A stretch of 13,369 nucleotides of DNA from NCBI GenBank assembly GCA_012515365.1, contig JAAYYM010000553.1:1-13369 (forward strand), written 5' to 3'. Positions 7,333 to 13,369 of the stretch are shown one piece after another. Source of the stretch: Clostridia bacterium (GTDB taxonomy: Bacteria; Bacillota_A; Clostridia; Lachnospirales; Lachnospiraceae). The first letter of the stretch is position 1, and each line of letters begins with the position of its first letter. Under the pieces are notes generated by a model. That model worked only from the letters and a program-made list of their open reading frames with translations. It was not told the DNA's origin and did no database searches. A program made the translations under genes and the position numbers.

Positions 7333-7358
7333 AGTAAACATCGTTTACTTTGTTTACC
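7333..7358. promoter_or_regulatory. Putative GalR operator 2 (autoregulatory site upstream of the regulator gene)
   Basis: Inverted repeat AGTAAAC-ATC-GTTTACT (7333-7349) followed by a further half-site GTTTAC (7352-7357), ending about 20 nt before the regulator ATG. It uses the same GTAAAC/GTTTAC half-sites as operator 1, about 100 bp away. Two sites with a shared motif around a divergent LacI-family gene fit autoregulation and possibly DNA looping. Function is inferred. Confidence 0.65.
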
Positions 7359-7377
7359 ATCAGCTGTGAGGTGTTGT

Positions 7378-8403
7378 ATGTCAACGATCAGAGAGATTGC
7401 TTCTATTGCCGGAGTTTCTCCCGGAGCTGTATCACGTATTTTAAATCAGGATAAAACCTTATCTGTTTCCGATGCTACCAGAAATAGAGTTTTTTCTGTT
7501 GCTCAAGAGCTTAAATACGAAGGCAGAAAGCTAAAAAAAACAGTCCGTCCCATATCAGAGAAACAAAAGACCTTCGGAATCCTGCAATGGTACTCTGCAT
7601 CTCAGGAGTTAGAAGATTCTTATTACCTTTCTATCAGAATGGGCGTTGAAAAATATTGTATGGAGAATAATATTCTTGTCAGACGTGCCTTTAAAAGTGA
7701 TTCCGACTATATTTCTTCATTAGATGATATCGATGGGATGATCTGCATCGGAAAATTTGGACAAAATGAACTCTCCTGCTTTCAAAAAATAACAGATAAT
7801 TACATACTGGTCGATATGCAGACTGAAAGGATCTCACATCCTTCCATTACCGTTGACTTTGAGCATGCGATCATTGATGTGATTGATTATCTTTATCATT
7901 TAGGCCATAGGAAGATCGGTTATCTCGGTGGATTAGAGTATATAGATGACGGTCAGCTATATTTTGAACAGCGTAAAGCTACCTTTGAACGCTATTGCAC
8001 TCGCCTTAAGATCGAATATAAACCTTATATGCTGGAATCAGCTTACTCCATTGAATCCGGTTATGAAATGATGAATCAGCTAATCGGTCGTAAGACACTT
8101 CCAACTGCATTATTTACGGCAAGTGATTCACTTGCACTAGGTGCTATGAGAGCACTAAACGAGCATAAAATCAAAGTGCCGGCTGATCTTTCGCTGGTTG
8201 GATTTAACAATATTGATGCTGCTGCTTATTCGACGCCACCTTTAACCACCGTAAATGCTCCGACTCAATTAATGGGCGCATGCGCTGCGAATTTTCTTGC
8301 AACCGGAAACCGCCTTCATACATCAAAAACTGTTCCGCTGCAAATGATCCTTCCTTGCCAGCTGATCAAAAGAGCTTCCTGCAGCATCCCACAGATTAAT
8401 TAA
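7378..8403 (+). CDS. galR: LacI/GalR-family transcriptional regulator of the gal genes
   Basis: DNA-binding repressor, the only plus-strand gene in the window. The product of about 341 residues starts MSTIREIASIAGVSPGAVSRILN, a typical LacI-family N-terminal helix-turn-helix (about 3-23), with hinge region to about 60. A type-I periplasmic-binding-protein fold follows, with family landmarks SITVDFEHAIIDVIDYLYHLGHRKIGYLGG (split here: SITVDFEHA, LGHRKIGYLGG), TALFTASDSLALGAMRAL and VPADLSLVGFNNIDAA. The frame extends upstream to a GTG at 7366, but the ATG at 7378 has GAGG 6 nt upstream and gives the standard LacI start. It diverges from galK-galT, with palindromic sites in between, so it most likely represses galK-galT and itself, with galactose or a metabolite of it as inducer. 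The symbol follows from context, not from a diagnostic residue. Its stop falls in TTAATTAA, overlapping the convergent gene. Confidence 0.88.
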   Translation: MSTIREIASIAGVSPGAVSRILNQDKTLSVSDATRNRVFSVAQELKYEGRKLKKTVRPISEKQKTFGILQWYSASQELEDSYYLSIRMGVEKYCMENNILVRRAFKSDSDYISSLDDIDGMICIGKFGQNELSCFQKITDNYILVDMQTERISHPSITVDFEHAIIDVIDYLYHLGHRKIGYLGGLEYIDDGQLYFEQRKATFERYCTRLKIEYKPYMLESAYSIESGYEMMNQLIGRKTLPTALFTASDSLALGAMRALNEHKIKVPADLSLVGFNNIDAAAYSTPPLTTVNAPTQLMGACAANFLATGNRLHTSKTVPLQMILPCQLIKRASCSIPQIN

Positions 8404-8722
8404 CATCCTGCTTGTCTGTTTCTTTTTCGTCTGTTTCTTTTTCAGCCTTTTCTTTTTCGGCCTTTTCCTTTGCCTCTAATTCTTCTATTTCATCCTGCTC
8501 GTAATACTCCTTTTTAACCAACGCTTTTATCGACAGGATGAGTATCGTCATTCCGGCAACTGCCAGAAATGCAGTGGCAATGATCATATAGATCTGATTC
8601 TTTCCCTGTGCCTTTTGTACAGCATCAATTAAATCATAGGCAATGTATACTATATAAGCTGATACTGCCATTCTCAAGTAAATGATTGTCTTCGTTGTAT
8701 ATTTTCTGTTACTTCCAGCCAT
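8396..8722 (-). CDS. Small membrane protein with charged C-terminal tail, unknown function
   Basis: 108 residues; I do not recognise the family. Basic N-terminus (MAGSNRKYTTK), then two probable membrane helices at about 13-35 (IIYLRMAVSAYIVYIAYDLI) and 43-66 (QIYMIIATAFLAVAGMTILI). A cytoplasmic-looking tail (71-108) rich in Glu, Lys and Asp follows, with repeated EKAEK and EKETD units that are likely helical or coiled. Both ends would lie on the same side of the membrane, and the N-terminal positive charge suggests the inside. GAGGG 6 nt upstream of the ATG supports expression. It is convergent with the LacI-type gene and overlaps it by 8 bp at the stop codons. It lies about 240 nt beyond the transporter operon with a long hairpin between, so it is probably a separate transcript. 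Confidence 0.75.
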   Translation of the reverse strand: MAGSNRKYTTKTIIYLRMAVSAYIVYIAYDLIDAVQKAQGKNQIYMIIATAFLAVAGMTILILSIKALVKKEYYEQDEIEELEAKEKAEKEKAEKETDEKETDKQDVN

Positions 8723-8808
8723 GATTAACCCTCTTCTTCACTATCCTATATTTGTTGTAATATCATTATTTATCTTAACAGAAATGAGAGCAGGAAACAA
8801 GATTGAAA

Positions 8809-8862
8809 CTATGGGAATAAAACAAGCTATGAGAATAAAACAAACTATGAATAGAATGCATA
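8809..8862. repeat. Three imperfect 18-bp tandem repeats
   Basis: Units CTATGGGAATAAAACAAG (8809-8826), CTATGAGAATAAAACAAA (8827-8844) and a more diverged CTATGAATAGAATGCATA (8845-8862) stand head to tail, immediately before the long inverted repeat. The first two differ at two positions. No gene is seen here and no function is evident. Confidence 0.65.
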
Positions 8863-8863
8863 T

Positions 8864-8914
8864 AGATGGGGTTAACGTTTCAAAATGTCTGATATTGAAA
8901 CGTTAACCCCATCT
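8864..8914. repeat. Perfect 20-bp inverted repeat, hairpin downstream of the sugar transporter operon
   Basis: The left arm 8864-8883 begins AGATGGGGTTAACG; the right arm 8895-8914 ends CGTTAACCCCATCT. The arms are exact reverse complements around an 11-nt loop. It lies about 47 nt past the permease stop, where a terminator is expected, but neither side has a run of T, so it is not a standard intrinsic terminator. It may protect mRNA 3' ends, act with another termination factor, or be a protein-binding or mobile palindrome. Confidence 0.8.
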
Positions 8915-8961
8915 CATAATGTTATATATAATAACTTCTGATCCTGCAATTTCTAATTATT

Positions 8962-10131
8962 TTATGATTTCTTTCTTTTTGAAAGGAGGTCGAATGTTAC
9001 AGCTCCGAGTAATACAATACCTTTTACTACTTTCTGTACATCTGTGGTCCATCCGATCAATGACATTCCGTTATTCAGAATACCCATGATAAAAGCTCCG
9101 ACTACTGCTCCGACAATCGTACCAACACCACCGGCTGCTGCTGCACCACCAATGTAACAGGAGCCAATTGCATCAAGCTCGAAACCATCACCTGCTTTTG
9201 GTGTAGCAGATGCATTACGTGCTGAAAGAACAATACCTGCAATAGCTGCCAGAATACCCATATTCGCATAAACCCAGAAGAATACTTTTTTCGTATTGAT
9301 ACCAGAAAGTCTAGCTGCTTTCGCATTACCACCAAGTGCGTAAACCTGACGTCCGGCTACGGTCTTGCTTGTAATAAAATGATAAATCGCTACCAGGATA
9401 AACATGATCACCAATACTACCGGAATACCATTATACTGTGCCAGTTTCATAAAGAAGAACCATACGATAAAGAGAATGATCGCATTTTTTAGAACCAGCT
9501 GCCACAATGGACTTGTATGGAATCCATATTTTTTCTTTGTTTTAAAATCCTTCATTTCTGTTAAGATCAGGAATATTGTCGCGATGACTGCAATTGCTAC
9601 TGCTACCAGATCGATGGTTCCTGTTCCAACTGTAATCTTTAAAGTGGGTAGGAATCCCGCTCCAACTTTGACATAATTGTCCGGGAGAGGACCTTTGGTC
9701 TGAGCCTTAAGTATGGTATAAGTAAGGCCTCGACCCATTAGCATCGTTGCGAGTGTAACAACAAAGGGCGGGATTCCAAGGTAGGCTATAAAGAAGCCTG
9801 CAAAAACGCCTGACACGGCACCAATCAACAAAGCTACAATAAATGCTACCCATACAGGTGCACCGAAATCTACGACTAAAATCGCGGATGATGCTCCACA
9901 AAGAGCAACTATGGATCCAACACCCAGATCGACATTTCCTGTTAAAACACAGAGTAACATACCTGTTGCCAGTATTACAACATATCCATTTTGCATAACC
10001 AGATTGTTAATATTTACAGGAGTTGCATTTGCTCCTTTTGATAAGATAAAAAACAGAATAAAAATTGCAATCAATGCAAGAAACATTCCATACTGTTTCA
10101 AATCAATATTTTTTGCTTTTTTTGTATTCAT
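8962..10131 (-). CDS. gguB: Monosaccharide ABC transporter permease (GguB/MglC-like)
   Basis: Membrane subunit of the sugar importer. 389 residues, hydrophobic throughout, of the BPD_transp_2 (MglC/RbsC/XylH) family. Roughly 9-11 membrane segments are seen, among them about 14-32, 45-75, 80-125, 170-190, 210-255, 285-305 and 320-355. Conserved family stretches include GNVDLGVGSIVAL, IPPFVVTLATMLMGRGL and GGNAKAARLSGI, the last being the likely coupling loop to the ATPase. It is longer than MglC (about 336) because of an extra loop and helices near 190-245, as in GguB/XylH-type permeases. GGAGGA lies 8 nt upstream of the ATG, and the gap to the ATPase gene is 14 nt, so they are co-transcribed. 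It is the last gene of the transporter operon. The substrate is not readable from the sequence; galactose or several monosaccharides are inferred from context. Confidence 0.9.
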   Translation of the reverse strand: MNTKKAKNIDLKQYGMFLALIAIFILFFILSKGANATPVNINNLVMQNGYVVILATGMLLCVLTGNVDLGVGSIVALCGASSAILVVDFGAPVWVAFIVALLIGAVSGVFAGFFIAYLGIPPFVVTLATMLMGRGLTYTILKAQTKGPLPDNYVKVGAGFLPTLKITVGTGTIDLVAVAIAVIATIFLILTEMKDFKTKKKYGFHTSPLWQLVLKNAIILFIVWFFFMKLAQYNGIPVVLVIMFILVAIYHFITSKTVAGRQVYALGGNAKAARLSGINTKKVFFWVYANMGILAAIAGIVLSARNASATPKAGDGFELDAIGSCYIGGAAAAGGVGTIVGAVVGAFIMGILNNGMSLIGWTTDVQKVVKGIVLLGAVTFDLLSKRKKS

Positions 10132-10145
10132 TTTTATTTCCTCCT

Positions 10146-11696
10146 CTACTTTCTGTTATGAGCCATGATGCAACCCATGATCTTTTCCTGTGATACTTCT
10201 TCACTTGATAATTCACCGGCTATTTCACCATTGTTAATCACATAAATGCGGTCACAGGTTCCGATTAATTCCGGCATTTCTGAGGAAATAACGATAACCG
10301 CTTTTCCTGATTTAGCAAGCTCATTAATTGCACAGTAAATCTCATACTTTGCACCCACGTCTATACCACGGGTTGGTTCATCCAAAATCAAAACATCCGG
10401 CTGTGTCAGCATCCATTTGGCTAAAACGACCTTTTGCTGATTACCACCTGACAAAGAACCGACTGTCTGATTGATAGAGGTTGCTTTGACATTGATTCTC
10501 TTTTTATATTCTTCTGATTTCACAATCTCTTCATTGCTGTTTACTACGCCATTTTTAGAAAAATAAGTACGTAGGGCAGCCATTGTCATATTATGCTTAA
10601 TATCATCGATCAAAACCAGACCATATGTCTTTCTGTCTTCAGATGTATAAGAAATCTTATGATCTATGGCATCCTTGACATTCTTTATGGTGATTGGTTT
10701 TCCATGCATTTTGATTTCTCCGGATATTTTCTGTCCATACTCTTTTCCAAAGATGCTCATTGCAAACTCTGTACGTCCGGCGCCCATAAGTCCTGCCAGA
10801 CCTACTACTTCTCCTGCTCTTACATTGATCGATATATCCTTGATCATTTGTCTTTCTGCATCGTCCGGATGGAATACGTTCCAGTGGTTGACTTCCATAA
10901 TGACATCACCGATCGGACATTCTTCTCTCTTTCGCTCCGGATAACGATTTGTCAGCTCTCTTCCGACCATGCCCTTAATGATTCTGTCTTCGGAAAAATC
11001 ATCCTCACCCTTTACCAAAGTTTCTATTGTTTTACCATCTCTGATAACCGTGATAGCATCTGATACATAGCTGATCTCGTTTAATTTATGTGAAATTATG
11101 ATACAAGTGATTCCGTGTTTCTTTAAATCAAGCATGATATCAAGTAACTTTTTACTTTCTTCATCATTTAAAGCAGCAGTAGGTTCATCTAAAATCAATA
11201 GCTCAACCTTCTTTGCCATTGCTTTTGCTATTTCAATTAATTGCTGTTTTCCTACACCCAAAGAATTAATCGGTGCATTTACATCTTCATTTTCAAGCCC
11301 AACCTTTGCCAAAACTTCTCTGGCTTTACTCCTGGTCTCTGTCCAGTTGATTACTCCCTTAAGCTGAGTCTGCTCATTTCCTATAAATACATTTTCAGCT
11401 ATCGATAAAAATGGACTAAGTGCCAGTTCCTGATGAATGATAACGATACCTTTTTCTTCGCTATCTTTAATCTTATGAAACTTACTGATTTCTCCGTTGT
11501 AAACAATATCCCCACTATATTCCCCATATGGATATACACCGGAAAGAACATTCATCAGCGTAGATTTCCCTGCTCCGTTCTCCCCACAGAGCGCATGGAT
11601 TTCACCACGTTTTACCTTGAATGTTACGTCATCCAATGCTTTTACACCCGAAAATTCTTTGGTAATGTGGTTCATTTCCAGAATAATATCAGACAT
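10146..11696 (-). CDS. gguA: Monosaccharide ABC transporter ATPase, two fused nucleotide-binding domains (GguA/MglA-like)
   Basis: Powers sugar import. 516 residues, the usual length for the carbohydrate-uptake-2 ATPases with two NBDs in one chain. NBD1: Walker [10 protein letters not shown] (38-46), signature region [16 protein letters not shown] (145-160), Walker B LLILDEPT (166-173), switch His in IISHK (200-204). NBD2: degenerate Walker [10 protein letters not shown] (302-310), signature [10 protein letters not shown] (414-423), Walker [13 protein letters not shown] (435-446). The degenerate second Walker A, which lacks the GKS/T lysine, is normal for this family and suggests one catalytically active site. 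Start ATG at 11696 with AAGGAG 10 nt upstream. It follows the receptor gene after a strong hairpin and precedes the permease by 14 nt. It is closest in appearance to GguA/MmsA and MglA proteins. Confidence 0.94.
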   Translation of the reverse strand: MSDIILEMNHITKEFSGVKALDDVTFKVKRGEIHALCGENGAGKSTLMNVLSGVYPYGEYSGDIVYNGEISKFHKIKDSEEKGIVIIHQELALSPFLSIAENVFIGNEQTQLKGVINWTETRSKAREVLAKVGLENEDVNAPINSLGVGKQQLIEIAKAMAKKVELLILDEPTAALNDEESKKLLDIMLDLKKHGITCIIISHKLNEISYVSDAITVIRDGKTIETLVKGEDDFSEDRIIKGMVGRELTNRYPERKREECPIGDVIMEVNHWNVFHPDDAERQMIKDISINVRAGEVVGLAGLMGAGRTEFAMSIFGKEYGQKISGEIKMHGKPITIKNVKDAIDHKISYTSEDRKTYGLVLIDDIKHNMTMAALRTYFSKNGVVNSNEEIVKSEEYKKRINVKATSINQTVGSLSGGNQQKVVLAKWMLTQPDVLILDEPTRGIDVGAKYEIYCAINELAKSGKAVIVISSEMPELIGTCDRIYVINNGEIAGELSSEEVSQEKIMGCIMAHNRK

Positions 11697-11746
11697 CTAC
11701 TCTCATCTCCTTCTCTTTTTTCGTGTCAGTGTTTTGCTTTTTTATG

Positions 11747-11778
11747 AAAAGAGCAGCGGCTAACGCCGCCGCTCTTTT
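11747..11778 (-). terminator. GC-rich hairpin between receptor and ATPase genes (partial terminator or mRNA stabiliser)
   Basis: The minus strand forms AAAAGAGCGGCGGC (11778-11765), loop GTTA, GCCGCTGCTCTTTT (11760-11747): a 14-bp stem with one G-T wobble, ending in only four T. It starts 22 nt after the receptor stop. Such hairpins after the receptor gene commonly raise receptor mRNA relative to the downstream ATPase and permease genes, by partial termination or by blocking 3' exonucleases. The short T run suggests incomplete termination. Confidence 0.75.
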
Positions 11779-11800
11779 GTCAATTCCTATAAACTATATC

Positions 11801-12976
11801 TTATAATCCGATATCAGCTGCTGAATGAATACCGCCATCTACGATAACTTCTTTCAGATTGTCAGCATCTACTGGAACTGGTGTACAAAGGTATGAAGGA
11901 ACTGTGATTACATTGTTGTTATACTGCTCTGTATCATTGATTTCAGGTTCTGTTCCTTCTAATACTGCCTGAACCATAGTTACACATTTTGAAGCAAGAA
12001 GACTTGTGTCTTTGCAGATTGACATTGTCTGATGTCCTGAAAGGATATTCTTGCATGCCATTGTTTCTGCATCCTGACCTGTGATCAATGGCCAGTCTTC
12101 TCCAACCTTGTAGCCTGCGCCTTCAAGTGCTGAACGAACGCCATATGACAGACCATCATAAGCTGTAATTGCGATATCAAGCTTCTTGTCAGCATAGTTT
12201 GCTGTCAGGATATTTTCACATCTCTGCTGAGCTGTTTCCTGTGACCAACGAAGTGTGTTGTTGCTCTCGAAATCAGTCTGTCCTGATTCACATACAAGTA
12301 CGCCATTGTCAAAGTAAGGCTGAAGAACTTCCATAACACCGTTGTAAAGGAATACTGCGTTGTTATCATCTGGTGAACCCATGAATAACTCTACTGTATA
12401 TGATTTTCCATCTGCTTCTGCAGTTGCAAGACTCATTTTATCTTCTACATATTTTGCAATTGCTGTACCAACACCTTTGTTATCAAATGTTGCATAGTAT
12501 GAAACTGCATCTGTATCCATTAAAAGACGATCATAAGCGATGATTGGAATACCAGCTTCTTTTGCCTGAGCCTCTACGTTAACGAGTGCTGAAGAGTCAA
12601 CAGCTGCAATAACAAGACAGCTTACATTTTTGGCGATCAGGTTTTCGATCTGTGAAACCTGAGCCTGTACATCATCCTCTGCATACTGTAAGTCTACAGC
12701 ATATCCAAGTGCTTCTAACTGCTCTTTCATATCTGCACCATCATTGATCCATCTCTCTGATGACTGTGTAGGCATTGCAACACCAACTGTTTTACCATTT
12801 GCTTCTGCTGCAGGAGCTGCTTCTTCTGTTTCTTCTGTTTCTGGAGCTGCTTCTGTTGTTTCCTCTGCTGCCTCTGGTGCAGGAGCTGCTGTCTGTGCAG
12901 ACTGTCCTGAACATCCGACAAGGAGTGTTGCTACCATTGCTGTGCTTAATAAAGCACTAAGTAATTTCTTCTTCAT
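11801..12976 (-). CDS. chvE: Monosaccharide-binding lipoprotein of the ABC importer (ChvE-like receptor)
   Basis: Extracellular substrate receptor of the transporter. 391 residues. Signal peptide MKKKLLSALLSTAMVATLLVGC with lipobox LVGC: Cys22 would be lipidated and anchored to the membrane. Residues 23-60 are a low-complexity Ala/Glu/Thr/Pro linker, common in lipoproteins of Clostridia. The type-I periplasmic-binding fold follows (from TVGVAMPTQSSERW), with VAMPTQSSERWINDG, LIAKNVSCLVIAAVDSSAL, AGIPIIAYDRLLMDTDAVSYY and the hinge/C-lobe stretch ITAYDGLSYGVRSALEGAGYK plus TGQDAE, as in ChvE/XylF-type receptors. AGGAGG lies about 7 nt upstream of the ATG. Family members bind aldoses such as galactose, glucose, arabinose or xylose; galactose is favoured here by flanking galM, galR and galKT. 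First gene of the operon, with its own promoter. Confidence 0.9.
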   Translation of the reverse strand: MKKKLLSALLSTAMVATLLVGCSGQSAQTAAPAPEAAEETTEAAPETEETEEAAPAAEANGKTVGVAMPTQSSERWINDGADMKEQLEALGYAVDLQYAEDDVQAQVSQIENLIAKNVSCLVIAAVDSSALVNVEAQAKEAGIPIIAYDRLLMDTDAVSYYATFDNKGVGTAIAKYVEDKMSLATAEADGKSYTVELFMGSPDDNNAVFLYNGVMEVLQPYFDNGVLVCESGQTDFESNNTLRWSQETAQQRCENILTANYADKKLDIAITAYDGLSYGVRSALEGAGYKVGEDWPLITGQDAETMACKNILSGHQTMSICKDTSLLASKCVTMVQAVLEGTEPEINDTEQYNNNVITVPSYLCTPVPVDADNLKEVIVDGGIHSAADIGL

Positions 12977-13000
12977 TTTGTTTCCTCCTATTAATAGCCT

Positions 13001-13018
13001 AGAACAAGTATTTGTTCT
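13001..13018. promoter_or_regulatory. Palindromic operator-like site in the 5' UTR of the receptor gene
   Basis: AGAACAA-GTAT-TTGTTCT, extendable by one T/A pair on each side, lies about 15-30 nt downstream of the predicted transcription start and about 25-40 nt upstream of the receptor ATG. It does not match the GTAAAC/GTTTAC motif in front of galK, so it would bind a different regulator, or act as a small RNA hairpin. The cognate protein is not visible in the window. Confidence 0.55.
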
Positions 13019-13038
13019 ATTTTTCTCTTACATGCTGA

Positions 13039-13047
13039 ATTATAGCA
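13039..13047 (-). promoter_or_regulatory. Extended -10 promoter of the sugar transporter operon
   Basis: The minus strand reads TGCTATAAT (13047-13039), a perfect -10 hexamer with the TGn extension, about 62 nt upstream of the receptor ATG. No good -35 hexamer sits at 17 bp, which extended -10 promoters tolerate and which would also fit an activated promoter. An ACATACAAT/ATTGTATGT inverted repeat (13065-13073 and 13105-13113, 31 nt apart) lies just upstream. Confidence 0.6.
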
Positions 13048-13124
13048 ATCAAACTGTTAAAACTACATACAATTTTCTTCGTTCTACCATTGAAATTATT
13101 AACTATTGTATGTTTTTTTACATT

Positions 13125-13161
13125 AAAAAAAGCATTTATGTACAATGTGCACAAATGCTTT
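13125..13161 (-). terminator. Intrinsic terminator after galM
   Basis: Minus-strand stem AAAGCATTTGTG (13161-13150) with CATAAATGCTTT (13140-13129), 12 bp including one G-T pair, 9-nt loop, followed by seven T (13131-13125), two of which are shared with the stem. It lies about 25 nt past the galM stop and separates galM from the transporter operon. Confidence 0.88.
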
Positions 13162-13185
13162 TCTTCTTATTTATATGATTCGCTA

Positions 13186-13369
13186 TTATACAAATTTATA
13201 AACGGTTGTTGTTTGATAAGGCTGTCCTGCATCAAAGATTGGCTGAGGGAATGATTTCTCATTTGCACTGTTTGGATAATACTGTGTTTCCAGACAGAAG
13301 CCACTTCTAGCAGAATAGGTAACGCCACCCTTTCCAACAGTATCTGAGATACAGTTACCTGCATAGAAC
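13186..13369 (-). CDS. galM: Aldose 1-epimerase (galactose mutarotase) GalM, C-terminal end only
   Basis: Interconverts alpha and beta anomers of galactose, feeding GalK with the alpha form. Only the last 60 residues are in the window; the gene begins beyond the right edge. The visible part contains YSARSGFCLETQYYPNSANE, followed by FPQPIFDAGQPYQTTTVYKF up to the stop. This is the characteristic mutarotase C-terminus (SGxCLExQxYPDxxN, then FP, and L.PGExYxxxTxYxF), including the conserved Glu of CLE-Q expected to act as catalytic base. Its presence next to the sugar transporter and galKT supports galactose as the cluster substrate. It is followed by a clear intrinsic terminator, so it is transcribed separately from the transporter, apart from any readthrough. 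Confidence 0.9.
   Translation of the reverse strand, partial: FYAGNCISDTVGKGGVTYSARSGFCLETQYYPNSANEKSFPQPIFDAGQPYQTTTVYKFV

Noticed and set aside
8809..8862. CRISPR-like array
   Set aside because: Only three diverged 18-bp units with no spacers between them and no cas genes.
8682..8906. Plus-strand open frame of 74 codons containing KQAMRIKQTM-like repeats
   Set aside because: It begins antisense to the start of the small membrane protein gene, and its repeats reflect the 18-bp DNA tandem repeats. No ribosome site.
8864..8914. Catabolite-control (cre) site in the long inverted repeat, around TTGAAACGTTAAC
   Set aside because: One base too few between TG and CG for the cre consensus, and it lies downstream of genes rather than at a promoter.
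10593..11063. Plus-strand open frame of 156 codons inside the ATPase gene
   Set aside because: Antisense shadow of a convincing ABC ATPase with all motifs on the other strand.
12744..13178. Plus-strand open frame of 144 codons opposite the receptor gene start
   Set aside because: The Ala/Ser/Val-rich first half is just the antisense of the Glu/Ala/Thr linker and signal peptide, and the rest runs through the promoter and terminator.

Overview
The window looks like a chromosomal segment of a low-to-mid GC Gram-positive anaerobe of the class Clostridia, probably a Lachnospiraceae-type gut bacterium. The reasons are an A+T-rich sequence, strong GGAGG-type ribosome binding sites, a class-2 (Firmicutes) GalT, a clostridial galactokinase variant, and a lipoprotein sugar receptor with an Ala/Glu/Thr-rich linker. 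No rRNA, tRNA, CRISPR array, transposase or phage gene is visible. Almost everything is transcribed on the minus strand; only the LacI-type regulator is on plus.

Right to left on the minus strand: (1) 13186-13369, the 3' end of galM (aldose 1-epimerase), closed by an intrinsic terminator. (2) 8962-12976, a three-gene sugar ABC transporter: lipoprotein receptor, duplicated-domain ATPase and permease, of the ChvE-GguAB/Mgl kind. It has its own extended -10 promoter, a palindrome in the 5' UTR and a GC-rich hairpin between receptor and ATPase. (3) 8396-8722, a small two-helix membrane protein of unknown function whose stop codon overlaps that of the convergent regulator. (4) 7378-8403 (+), a GalR/LacI-like repressor, divergent from galK-galT. 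The shared intergenic region carries two GTAAAC/GTTTAC palindromes that fit operators. (5) 4382-7180, galK and galT. Together the genes from galM to galT form a galactose import and Leloir catabolism cluster (mutarotation, uptake, phosphorylation, uridylyl transfer); galE is not in the window.

(6) 1-3952 is a tight polyamine operon speD-speA-speE-speB: SAM decarboxylase, arginine decarboxylase, spermidine synthase and agmatinase. SpeB runs off the left edge. The set describes arginine to agmatine to putrescine to spermidine, with decarboxylated SAM supplied by SpeD.

The most interesting item is the roughly 320-nt leader between galT and speD. It has a good sigma-A-type promoter with an inverted repeat between its boxes, several hairpins, and a perfect 14-bp-stem intrinsic terminator just upstream of the speD ribosome binding site. 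An upstream segment copies the 3' arm of the terminator and could pair with the 5' arm, and a further segment could hide that copy. This is the layout of a transcription attenuator or riboswitch controlling spermidine synthesis. The architecture is read from the sequence; the ligand and the mechanism are inference.
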